From: Prevotella sp. CAG:1031
Lineage (GTDB): Bacteria > Bacteroidota > Bacteroidia > Bacteroidales > Muribaculaceae
DNA: 27,833 bases
Reading direction: 5' to 3'
Assembly (NCBI GenBank): GCA_000431215.1
Contig: HF985604.1
Coordinates: 33,546 to 61,378, forward strand
In this document: piece by piece, positions 7,075 through 13,059 of the stretch
Layout of the letters: each line of letters opens with the position of its first letter
Numbering within the stretch: position 1 is the first letter of the stretch
Position numbers and translations under genes: made by a program
The notes under the pieces: model-generated
The model's input: only the letters and a program-made list of their open reading frames with translations
Told to the model about the DNA's origin: nothing
The model's database searches: none

Positions 7075-7417
7075 GGCGGCTCAGCGCCCCCGAGAGGTCG
7101 TAGGCGCTCAGCGCGCTGACGATGGCCATTGCGGCTACCGCGATCCATGGAATCGACGAGGCATATTCCGAAGCGATTTTTAGCGACGCGAGCAGTTCTG
7201 TCAGATAGGGGACTGCGAGCGTTGTCAGCGAGCCGGCGAGGAAACCGGCGAGCGAGGCTACCCAGAGCGACAGGCGGTTCCGGCGCGAGTCGGCGGCCGC
7301 TTTCTCTTTTATATATTCAACGGCGTCGAGCCGATCGTTCAGCCGTTTCATGAAATCGGCGTCGGAGCTGAGCCCGGGGTTGAAATCTTCGAATAGTTTC
7401 TTTATGGAATCGTCCAT
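7055..7417 (-). CDS. Small two-helix membrane protein in ECF sigma operon, candidate anti-sigma factor
   Basis: The protein has 120 residues. A charged N-terminal part of about 45 residues (MDDSIKKLFEDFNPGLSSDA, then a helical segment rich in K, R, D and E) is followed by two predicted membrane helices (about 51-75 and 88-108) and a short tail. I do not recognise a named family. It starts 12 bases after the ECF sigma gene. A sigma gene followed by a small membrane protein with a cytoplasmic N-terminal region is the usual layout of a sigma / anti-sigma pair, so an anti-sigma role is a reasonable inference. No zinc-binding H-x(3)-C-x(2)-C motif is present. The 3' end overlaps the convergent methyltransferase gene by 20 bases. 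Confidence 0.75.
   Translation of the reverse strand: MDDSIKKLFEDFNPGLSSDADFMKRLNDRLDAVEYIKEKAAADSRRNRLSLWVASLAGFLAGSLTTLAVPYLTELLASLKIASEYASSIPWIAVAAMAIVSALSAYDLSGALSRLSEAKR
7058..7087. terminator. Nested inverted repeat at convergent gene ends
   Basis: GCGCT (7058-7062) pairs with AGCGC (7083-7087), and inside it GCCTCA (7065-7070) pairs with TGAGGC (7072-7077). The structure covers the overlapping stop codons of the two convergent genes. There is no T-run, so it may stall polymerases on both strands rather than act as a classic terminator. Confidence 0.3.
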
Positions 7418-7429
7418 TTGATTGCTGTT

Positions 7430-7912
7430 TTAGCTGTTTTCAGATAAAAGTCCGCGCAGATGGCTGCGCCCGCGCGAAAGATGCTGCCTGACAGCCTCTT
7501 CCGACACCTCCACGATAGCCGAAATCTCGCGCACGCTGTAGCCTTCCATATAATATAGGAGTATCGACGTCCGCTCGCGCTCGGGAATGCGGTCGAGGGC
7601 GGCATAGAGAGCCTGATAGCGGAAGGCGCCGTCGGAGCGCTCCGGCGCCTCGGTCTCGGGAGCGTCGTCGAGAGTCGTCACAGGGCGGACAGCTCTTCGG
7701 TGGCTGAAGAAGGTATTGAAGCCTATGCGGTAGAGCCACGCCTTGAATTTTGCCGGTTCTTTCAGCCCGTCGCACGAGAGATAGGCCTTGACCAGCGATT
7801 CCTGCGCTATGTCGTCGGCCTCGTCTGAGTCGCCGCAGCAGAGAGCGGTCAGAAAGCGCCTGAACGCCTTCTGACAACTCTCTGTGTTCCTGATGAACTC
7901 GTCGCGGGTCAT
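7430..7912 (-). CDS. ECF-type RNA polymerase sigma factor
   Basis: This 160-residue protein has the two-domain structure of group 4 sigma factors. Region 2 includes D-E-A-D-D-I-A-Q-E-S-L-V-K-A-Y (core binding) and F-K-A-W-L-Y-R-I-G-F-N-T-F-F-S-H-R-R (-10 recognition). Region 4 reads L-D-R-I-P-E-R-E-R-T-S-I-L-L-Y-Y-M-E-G-Y-S-V-R-E-I-S followed by the helix-turn-helix E-V-S-E-E-A-V-R-Q-H-L-S-R-G-R (-35 recognition). Length is normal. It lies 3 bases after the DUF6249 gene and 12 bases before a small membrane protein, so the three are surely one transcript. An ECF-like promoter (8410-8442) precedes the operon, suggesting autoregulation. Confidence 0.95.
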   Translation of the reverse strand: MTRDEFIRNTESCQKAFRRFLTALCCGDSDEADDIAQESLVKAYLSCDGLKEPAKFKAWLYRIGFNTFFSHRRAVRPVTTLDDAPETEAPERSDGAFRYQALYAALDRIPERERTSILLYYMEGYSVREISAIVEVSEEAVRQHLSRGRSHLRGLLSENS

Positions 7913-7915
7913 TGG

Positions 7916-8359
7916 TTATTCAGCCTCTTTATTCTCGGCGGGGCGGGCACTTTCTTTCTGTTTCTGTCTGTAGCCTACACGGTAGACAATCAGATAGCTT
8001 ATTCCAATGGCGAGAAGCACGGCGCCGCTCATGACTCCAAATTCCGGGGTGTCACCGAACCCGCCGTTGCTGAATATTACGAGTGCACCAATTATAAGAG
8101 CTATGCCTATGAAGGTGAATATCAGTCCGCGGAGCAGCCGCTTGCTGAGGATGTCGCTCTTCGGCTCGCTGACATTGCCGAGGGCTTCGGCCAGTTTGTT
8201 GGTGTCGATGCTCTTGTCTGACTCGATGGCTTTCATGAGCACTTCGGCGCGTTTGTCGTCGCGGTTTTTCAGCTTGTTTGTCACGATCCAGACAATGGCC
8301 ACGGGCAGAATGCCGCAGATAACGATTGGAGCCATTGCATTGATAAATTCTGTTGCCAT
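7916..8359 (-). CDS. DUF6249-like integral membrane protein
   Basis: The protein has 147 residues. A first membrane helix (about 8-27, with V-I-C-G-I-L-P-V-A-I-V-W-I-V) is followed by a charged cytoplasmic stretch (K-N-R-D-D-K-R-A-E-V-L-M-K-A-I-E, then N-K-L-A-E-A-L) and two more helices (about 76-96 and 107-127), ending in a charged tail. The layout fits DUF6249, a Bacteroidetes family often next to ECF sigma genes; function unknown. It is the first gene of the operon, about 45 bases after the predicted ECF promoter, and the sigma gene begins 3 bases after its stop. It may sense or transmit an envelope signal, which is inference. Confidence 0.82.
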   Translation of the reverse strand: MATEFINAMAPIVICGILPVAIVWIVTNKLKNRDDKRAEVLMKAIESDKSIDTNKLAEALGNVSEPKSDILSKRLLRGLIFTFIGIALIIGALVIFSNGGFGDTPEFGVMSGAVLLAIGISYLIVYRVGYRQKQKESARPAENKEAE

Positions 8360-8409
8360 AGTAATATTTTTTGATTGTTATTATTCGGGTTGTTTGAGAT
8401 GCGTCTCAC

Positions 8410-8442
8410 TTATAAGACTACCGCATTCAGATAAATGTGACA
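8410..8442 (-). promoter_or_regulatory. Candidate ECF sigma promoter of the DUF6249-sigma operon
   Basis: On the minus strand TGTCACA (8442-8436), exactly 17 bases, then GTCTTATAA (8418-8410). This -35/-10 pair looks like ECF promoters and not like the housekeeping TTTG / TAnnTTTG pattern. The same arrangement occurs before the beta-barrel gene at 24117-24147. Confidence 0.6.
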
Positions 8443-8451
8443 AACTTTTTG

Positions 8452-8486
8452 AAAAAAATTTCCCATCACTGTCCCGCGATGGGAAA
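8452..8486 (-). terminator. Intrinsic terminator after the RsiV-like lipoprotein gene
   Basis: TTTCCCATC (8486-8478 read on the minus strand) pairs perfectly with GATGGGAAA (8467-8459) around a 10-base loop, followed by a run of T (8458-8452). It ends the lipoprotein transcript just before the ECF-like promoter. Confidence 0.85.
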
Positions 8487-8503
8487 ATGATGGGAGAGAG
8501 GAG

Positions 8504-8531
8504 GGAATGAGGAATTAGGAATTAGGAATGA
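8504..8531. repeat. Four tandem 7-base repeats
   Basis: Four head-to-tail units of GGAATKA: the outer two are GGAATGA, the inner two GGAATTA. They lie between the stop codon of the lipoprotein gene and its terminator. Short tandem arrays of this kind can vary in copy number by slippage. Confidence 0.8.
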
Positions 8532-8535
8532 TGGG

Positions 8536-9366
8536 TTAGCGCTGAAGCAGTTCGATAACCGAGGGTGCCAGATAGTCGGTTATTTCTTCGTTCCACACGG
8601 CTATGTCGATGTCGCCCATGCTGTAGGGAGCTATGGCGTAGGGGCCGTAGTGGAACATCACCATGCCGTCGGAGAGGTAGACGTCGCCGAGGTAGTTTAA
8701 GTTCTCCGGCCAGAATCCGGCTTCATCGAGCTTGTCGACGGTCGTTGAGTATTGGCGTGCCAGCGACTCCCTGACGATTTTCAGCAGAGCGCCCTCCGAG
8801 CCTTTGACGAACATATTCTCTGCGGTCAGAACCATGGCTTTGTCGAGATCGTAGCTGAAACTGTAGATTGCCGTCATCGGATGAGCTCCGCCGGCGTAAC
8901 TCGAAATCGATGCCTGATAGGTGACATACTGCTCGTTGAGGTCTGTGATCTTTCCGACAGCCTGAAGATACCAGGCCATCTCGCCGGCCTCGGTCGGAGG
9001 AATGGAGTCGACGGGCCTGAATGTAGAGTCGCCGATGGCGCTGACGTCGGCGACGTAAGCTTTTATGGCTTTGTCAATTCCTTTTATGGCTCCGTATTTG
9101 CCGAAGAGGGCCGCTTTTATTGAATCCTGAAGCACGCTCAGCGAGGCGTCGCCGAGCTTTTCGGGCCATGTCAGCGAAGCGCTGACCGAGGCGTAGATTG
9201 TGTCGCCGAGGTCTGTGCCTGTGGCAACATAGCTTCGCGAGGCTGTTTTTATGGTCTCGTCGATAACAAAGTTGGCTATCTCGGTGTCATCGGCGCTTTT
9301 ACGCGTGCAGCCCGACAGAAGGGTCAGGGCGATGGCGCCTGTGGCCATAACGTGAAAAAGTCTCAT
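8536..9366 (-). CDS. RsiV-like lipoprotein (DUF4163/DUF3298)
   Basis: This 276-residue protein has a signal peptide ending in the lipobox L-S-G-C (acylated cysteine at 20). A DUF4163-like part is followed by a DUF3298-like part; the segment V-T-Y-Q-A-S-I-S-S-Y-A-G-G-A-H-P is the hallmark of this group, shared with the extracellular part of the anti-sigma factor RsiV and with PdaC. In RsiV that region binds lysozyme. Here it is a free lipoprotein without a membrane anchor to a sigma-binding domain, so it is probably a periplasmic or surface protein that senses or binds a cell-wall ligand. It lies upstream of the ECF sigma operon on the same strand but is separated by its own terminator. Confidence 0.85.
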   Translation of the reverse strand: MRLFHVMATGAIALTLLSGCTRKSADDTEIANFVIDETIKTASRSYVATGTDLGDTIYASVSASLTWPEKLGDASLSVLQDSIKAALFGKYGAIKGIDKAIKAYVADVSAIGDSTFRPVDSIPPTEAGEMAWYLQAVGKITDLNEQYVTYQASISSYAGGAHPMTAIYSFSYDLDKAMVLTAENMFVKGSEGALLKIVRESLARQYSTTVDKLDEAGFWPENLNYLGDVYLSDGMVMFHYGPYAIAPYSMGDIDIAVWNEEITDYLAPSVIELLQR

Positions 9367-9398
9367 TTCGATCTGTTTTTCGGAGTTCTTATATAGTG

Positions 9399-9406
9399 CA
9401 AATTTA
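9399..9406 (-). promoter_or_regulatory. -7 element before the RsiV-like gene
   Basis: On the minus strand TAAATTTG (9406-9399) matches TAnnTTTG, 32 bases before the ATG at 9366. No good -33 element was found. Confidence 0.4.
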
Positions 9407-9584
9407 CAGCAACTGGCTATTGCATGATTAAAGGCTTGCAGTTAAAATAAATTAATTATAGTTTTGAATTGTTTAATCGCTTATCGTCAGGGCTTAACGG
9501 AATGAACAAATCTTAATTTTGCTAAAATTGGGGGTAAAATAGACCACTTTTTCGGCGTAAAAGGCAGATTAAGCGTGGCCGATG

Positions 9585-9615
9585 TTTCCTTTATCATGAA
9601 ATTTACTTACCTTTG
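9585..9615 (+). promoter_or_regulatory. Promoter of acpP-fabF
   Basis: TACCTTTG (9608-9615) is a perfect -7 element. TTTC (9585-9588), 19 bases upstream, is a near match to the -33 element. The leader to the ATG at 9649 is about 28 bases and A/T-rich. Confidence 0.65.
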
Positions 9616-9648
9616 CAGCGCAAAAACGAAAATTTAATAAATAATATT

Positions 9649-9882
9649 ATGTCAGAAGTTGCAGACAAAGTTAAGAAAATTATCGTCGAGAAACTCGGCG
9701 TCGATGAGAATGAAGTAACCCCCGCAGCTGAGTTCACCAAAGATCTCGGTGCTGACAGCCTCGATACCGTTGAGCTCATCATGGAATTTGAAAAAGAATT
9801 CGACATCACAATCCCCGAGGATCAGGCTGAGAAGATCTCGACTGTCGGCGACGCTATCGCATACATCGAAGCACAGGCCTAA
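9649..9882 (+). CDS. acpP: Acyl carrier protein
   Basis: This 77-residue acidic protein carries fatty acyl chains during synthesis. The phosphopantetheine attachment site is Ser37 in D-L-G-A-D-S-L-D-T-V-E-L. The four-helix ACP pattern is complete. The frame is open from 9613, but that would place the start within the leader and add a non-ACP extension, so the ATG at 9649 (MSEVADKVKK) is chosen. fabF follows after 165 bases that contain a hairpin with a T-run, which may lower fabF expression relative to acpP. Confidence 0.97.
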   Translation: MSEVADKVKKIIVEKLGVDENEVTPAAEFTKDLGADSLDTVELIMEFEKEFDITIPEDQAEKISTVGDAIAYIEAQA

Positions 9883-9950
9883 GATGGCTGCGGATGTCGA
9901 AGCCACTCTATCGGGGCCTCGGCAGCCAGAATCGAAACTCTAACGGAACT

Positions 9951-9979
9951 CTCCCTCGCTCCCGGCCAGGGAGGGTTTT
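9951..9979 (+). terminator. Partial terminator (attenuator) between acpP and fabF
   Basis: CTCCCT (9951-9956) pairs with AGGGAG (9968-9973), then GG and TTTT (9976-9979). The stem is short, so it may let part of the transcripts continue into fabF. Confidence 0.5.
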
Positions 9980-10047
9980 CTGCATAACTCAAGAAGCCGG
10001 GAACTCTCACCTCTCTTTTCTCCGCAATTTAAAACAGACAAACAGAA

Positions 10048-11310
10048 ATGGAACTTAAACGTGTAGTTATCACCGGTCTGGGCGCTGTCACGCCGCTGGG
10101 CAACGACGTTGCCTCGACATGGGAGGCCGCAAAGGCCGGTCGTAGCGGTGCCGCTCCCATAACCCACTTTGACGCCTCTAAGTTTAAGACACAATTCGCC
10201 TGCGAAGTTAAAAACTTTGATGCCAACGAGCACTTCGACCGCAAGAAAGCCCGTCAGCTCGACCTCTACGCCCAGTATGGCGTAGTCGCAGCCCGTCAGG
10301 CAGTTGCCGACGCCAAGCTCGACGGTGAGGATATTGATAAAAACCGTGTCGGTGTTATCGTGGCAGCAGGTATCGGCGGTCTTCACACCTTCGAACTCGA
10401 GGCCGGCTATTATGCCATGCACGAGGAATCGGGCCCGCGTTACAATCCGTTCTTCATCCCTAAGATGATCGCCGACATCGCCAGCGGTCATGTTTCGATG
10501 GAATATGGTTTCCACGGCCCCAACTACGGCGTTGTTTCGGCCTGCGCCTCATCTAACAATGCCATTATCGACGCTTTCAACCTTATCCGTCTCGGCAAAG
10601 CCGACGCTATTGTCGCCGGTGGTGCAGAGGCTGCCATCTATCCTGCCGGTGTGGGAGGTTTCAATGCCATGCACGCTCTTTCGACCCGTAACGACAGCCC
10701 TGAAACGGCATCGCGTCCGTTCAGCGCCTCGCGCGATGGTTTCGTTATGGGTGAAGGCTCGGCCATACTCGTTCTCGAGGAACTCGAGCATGCCCTCAAG
10801 CGCGGCGCCCACATCTATGCCGAAGTCGCCGGCGGCGGTATGTCGGCCGACGCATATCATCTGACGGCCACTCATCCCGAAGGACTCGGAGCAAAGCTCG
10901 CCATGCAGAATGCCCTCGACGATGCCGGGCTTAAGACTACCGATATCGACTATATAAATGTTCACGGCACTTCGACTCCGGTAGGAGATGTCAGCGAAAT
11001 CAAGGCTATCGTCGACCTGTTCGGCGATCATGCCAAGAAGCTCAACATTTCGTCGACCAAGTCGATGACCGGCCATCTTCTCGGCGCCACCGGTGCCCTC
11101 GAGGCAATGTTCTCGGTTCTCGCTGTCAAGGAAGACATCGTTCCCCCGACGATCAACCACGAGGAAGGCGACGAAGACGAGAATATCGACTATTCTCTCA
11201 ATTTCACCTTCAACAAGGCTCAGGAGCGCACTGTCAACGTTGCTCTGAGCAATGCCTTCGGCTTCGGCGGCCACAATGCCACCGTCATTGTCAAGAAATT
11301 CGCAAAGTAA
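10048..11310 (+). CDS. fabF: 3-oxoacyl-[acyl-carrier-protein] synthase II
   Basis: This 420-residue condensing enzyme elongates fatty acids by joining acyl groups to malonyl-ACP in the cytoplasm. The thiolase fold is complete: the active-site cysteine is C166 (V-V-S-A-C-A-S-S-N), the two histidines are H306 (N-V-H-G-T-S-T-P) and H343 (M-T-G-H-L-L-G-A-T-G), and the conserved lysine is K338. The C-terminal N-A-F-G-F-G-G-H-N motif is present. It follows acpP in the same direction, and a strong terminator lies 30 bases after the stop. In Bacteroides, as I recall, ribonuclease III (rnc) follows fabF; here no gene does. Confidence 0.97.
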   Translation: MELKRVVITGLGAVTPLGNDVASTWEAAKAGRSGAAPITHFDASKFKTQFACEVKNFDANEHFDRKKARQLDLYAQYGVVAARQAVADAKLDGEDIDKNRVGVIVAAGIGGLHTFELEAGYYAMHEESGPRYNPFFIPKMIADIASGHVSMEYGFHGPNYGVVSACASSNNAIIDAFNLIRLGKADAIVAGGAEAAIYPAGVGGFNAMHALSTRNDSPETASRPFSASRDGFVMGEGSAILVLEELEHALKRGAHIYAEVAGGGMSADAYHLTATHPEGLGAKLAMQNALDDAGLKTTDIDYINVHGTSTPVGDVSEIKAIVDLFGDHAKKLNISSTKSMTGHLLGATGALEAMFSVLAVKEDIVPPTINHEEGDEDENIDYSLNFTFNKAQERTVNVALSNAFGFGGHNATVIVKKFAK

Positions 11311-11340
11311 TCATATCATTCCCATCCCAACCTTCAGGAG

Positions 11341-11370
11341 GCCCTGGCTTGTGAAAGCCGGGGCTTCTTT
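11341..11370 (+). terminator. Intrinsic terminator after fabF
   Basis: GCCCTGGCTT (11341-11350) pairs with AAGCCGGGGC (11355-11364), with one G-T wobble and a GTGA loop, then TTCTTT. Confidence 0.85.
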
Positions 11371-11456
11371 GCATATATATTTGCCGTCTGAAATAGCTCT
11401 TGCGGCTCGAAATTCGGCTGATTTCGCTCGAGCTCTCCGTCGCGCACTGATCTCAT

Positions 11457-11484
11457 AATCTTCCCAAATCTCCCAATCTTCCCA
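11457..11484. repeat. Three degenerate tandem repeats
   Basis: Three near-copies of AATCTTCCCA (the second lacks one T, the third one A) lie head to tail in the gene-free region. They resemble in style, but not in sequence, the GGAATTA array at 8504. Confidence 0.55.
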
Positions 11485-11528
11485 TTCGGCCGCCAATGAA
11501 AATAGCTGTGCCTCGGTAGTTTACGCCG

Positions 11529-11550
11529 GGGCCGCGGCATGCCGCGACCC
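11529..11550. repeat. 22-base near-perfect palindrome
   Basis: The two 11-base arms meet at the A/T between 11539 and 11540 and pair with a single mismatch; the core is CGCGGCATGCCGCG. It is GC-rich and intergenic, like the dispersed palindromes seen in many Bacteroidales genomes. Only this copy is in the window. Confidence 0.7.
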
Positions 11551-11625
11551 TACATTTGGGCTTAAACGAGGTCTTTTGTTGCGTGTTAATGGAATTTAAA
11601 ATTGATTAAAAATGGTTGCAAGGCA

Positions 11626-11655
11626 TTGCGCGTTCCGAGAAAGACTGTATCTTTG
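11626..11655 (+). promoter_or_regulatory. Orphan Bacteroidetes-type promoter
   Basis: TTG (11626-11628), 19 bases, then TATCTTTG (11648-11655). It points toward the 3' end of the opposite-strand envC-like gene and has no coding gene behind it. Confidence 0.55.
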
Positions 11656-11659
11656 CATC

Positions 11660-11724
11660 AGTTTTTCATGGTATTAGATTTAAGGTAAAAAGATTATTCG
11701 TCGTGATGACGGATAATTTTTTTT
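11660..11724 (+). ncRNA. Candidate small RNA, about 65 bases
   Basis: A consensus promoter at 11626-11655 predicts a start near 11660, and an intrinsic terminator with an eight-T run ends at 11724. The stretch between them has no protein-coding frame beyond six codons (ATG at 11668). A promoter and a terminator on the same strand 65 bases apart is the usual layout of a small regulatory RNA. No known RNA family is recognised. The alternative is a leftover promoter whose output is simply stopped by the terminator of the opposite gene. Confidence 0.4.
11687..11724. terminator. Bidirectional intrinsic terminator
   Basis: ATTATTCGTC (11693-11702) pairs with GACGGATAAT (11708-11717) around the loop GTGAT. 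An A-run (11687-11691) lies on the left and a T-run (11717-11724) on the right, so either strand ends in T after the hairpin. It serves the minus-strand operon ending at 11744 and any plus-strand transcript from 11660. Confidence 0.8.
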
Positions 11725-11743
11725 ATGCTGTGGCTTGTCGGGA

Positions 11744-13042
11744 TCAGCGCACCCACTGCAGCGGGTTCAGTTTTGTGCGTTCGTTTCGCAATTCGAAATG
11801 CAGTAGGCCGCGGCTCGGGTCGGCATCGTCCTGCGCTACCGCGCCGAGAGTCTGGCCCGTCGATACTTCCTGCCCGTTGCGCACGTTTATCGACGCGAGT
11901 CCGGCATAGATCGAGATATATGAGCCGTGGCGAAGCATCACGATTGTGCCGAAGCCGGGCTGACGGAATATTGCTGAAACTTTTCCTGTAAATACCGCCC
12001 GCACGGGTGTGCCTGCCTTTACTGCGATGTCTATTCCGCTGTTGTCGGTAGTGACATTGGGCAGTTCGGGGTGTTTTTGTAGTCCGAAAGATCTTACAAT
12101 AGTGTAGCTTCCGCTGACGGGAAACAACAGCCGTCCGCGGTTAGAGGCGAAGCTGCCCGACAGTTCGCGATCCGGATCGGCTGTCTGCCGGACAGGGGGA
12201 GATGATGGCTTTTCAGTTTTTTTCTTGCCGGAGTTGTCGGTCTTTTTCCGCGATGCGTCGGCCGATTGTTTCTTTTTGGCTTCCTTTTTCTTGCGGGCCT
12301 CTTCCTGATTCCTTATCTGTTGCGCTATGAGAGCGTCAATCTGAGAGTCGAGCCTGCGGCGCCGCGCCTCAAGTTCCTGAAGGGTCTGCTGGAGCTCGCC
12401 TTTCTTTTGACGCAGAGATGCGATGACCCGGTCTGTCTCGGCTCGTTTTTCTTCCAGCTGCCGACCTGCCAGTGCGGCGCGCTCGAGGTGGTTGCGCCGT
12501 TCGGCGTTGAGCGAAGCAAGCCGGTTCCGGCGCTCTGTCAGCAACAGACGAGCTTCTTTGACACGGCGTGCCTTGGCTTCCTGAGCCTCTTTAACCTGTT
12601 TGAGATAGCGGGCGCGCCGATATATCTCGCGAATATCAGAGGCTGAAAGCAGGAAAGTCCAGCGCGAGCGCGGACTCATCTGTCCTTGCATTTTCCGCAG
12701 CGAAGAGGCGTATGATGCTTTCAGACGTTTAAGCGAAGCCTCGGCCATCGCAATGGAATCTTCTACAGCTGTCATTGCCCGCCCTACGGAGTCCGCCGAG
12801 ATATTGGCGGCCGAGATAATCCGTTGCTGGCGGGCGATGTCGACGCGCAGCCCTTCAAGAGCGCGCAGATTGCGCTCTGTCTCGCGGGTGTTGGCATTTA
12901 TCTGCTGGCGTGTCTGACGGAGTTGCTTCTTCGACGCCTGACGCTCTTTTTTGAGCTTGTCGAGCGACTGGGGCGAAGCCGATGCGTCGGGCTGCCACGC
13001 GAGAAACGAGGCCGCGAGAATCAATGTCGTTATTATTCGCAT
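11744..13042 (-). CDS. EnvC-like murein hydrolase activator (coiled coil plus degenerate LytM/M23 domain)
   Basis: This 432-residue exported protein has a signal peptide (MRIITTLILAASFLAW, cut near A-S-A), a long coiled coil (about 25-265), a basic K/S-rich linker, and a C-terminal LytM domain (about 305-432). The catalytic M23 motif H-x-x-x-D reads N-S-G-I-D and the H-x-H motif reads H-F-E, so two of the metal ligands are missing. This is the state of EnvC, which activates cell-wall amidases at division instead of cutting itself. The frame is open to 13129, but the ATG at 13042 is preferred: it follows the upstream stop, has GGGAG just before it, and begins with a proper signal peptide. It is the last gene of the dut operon. 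Confidence 0.88.
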   Translation of the reverse strand: MRIITTLILAASFLAWQPDASASPQSLDKLKKERQASKKQLRQTRQQINANTRETERNLRALEGLRVDIARQQRIISAANISADSVGRAMTAVEDSIAMAEASLKRLKASYASSLRKMQGQMSPRSRWTFLLSASDIREIYRRARYLKQVKEAQEAKARRVKEARLLLTERRNRLASLNAERRNHLERAALAGRQLEEKRAETDRVIASLRQKKGELQQTLQELEARRRRLDSQIDALIAQQIRNQEEARKKKEAKKKQSADASRKKTDNSGKKKTEKPSSPPVRQTADPDRELSGSFASNRGRLLFPVSGSYTIVRSFGLQKHPELPNVTTDNSGIDIAVKAGTPVRAVFTGKVSAIFRQPGFGTIVMLRHGSYISIYAGLASINVRNGQEVSTGQTLGAVAQDDADPSRGLLHFELRNERTKLNPLQWVR

Positions 13043-13059
13043 TCTCCCTGCCATCGGTT

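Larger units (their letters stand above)
11311..11743. other. Gene-free region between fabF and the envC-like gene
   Basis: These 433 bases contain the fabF terminator, a degenerate tandem repeat, a 22-base palindrome, a consensus plus-strand promoter and a bidirectional terminator. I see no convincing protein-coding frame; the short open frames have no family resemblance. Confidence 0.7.
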
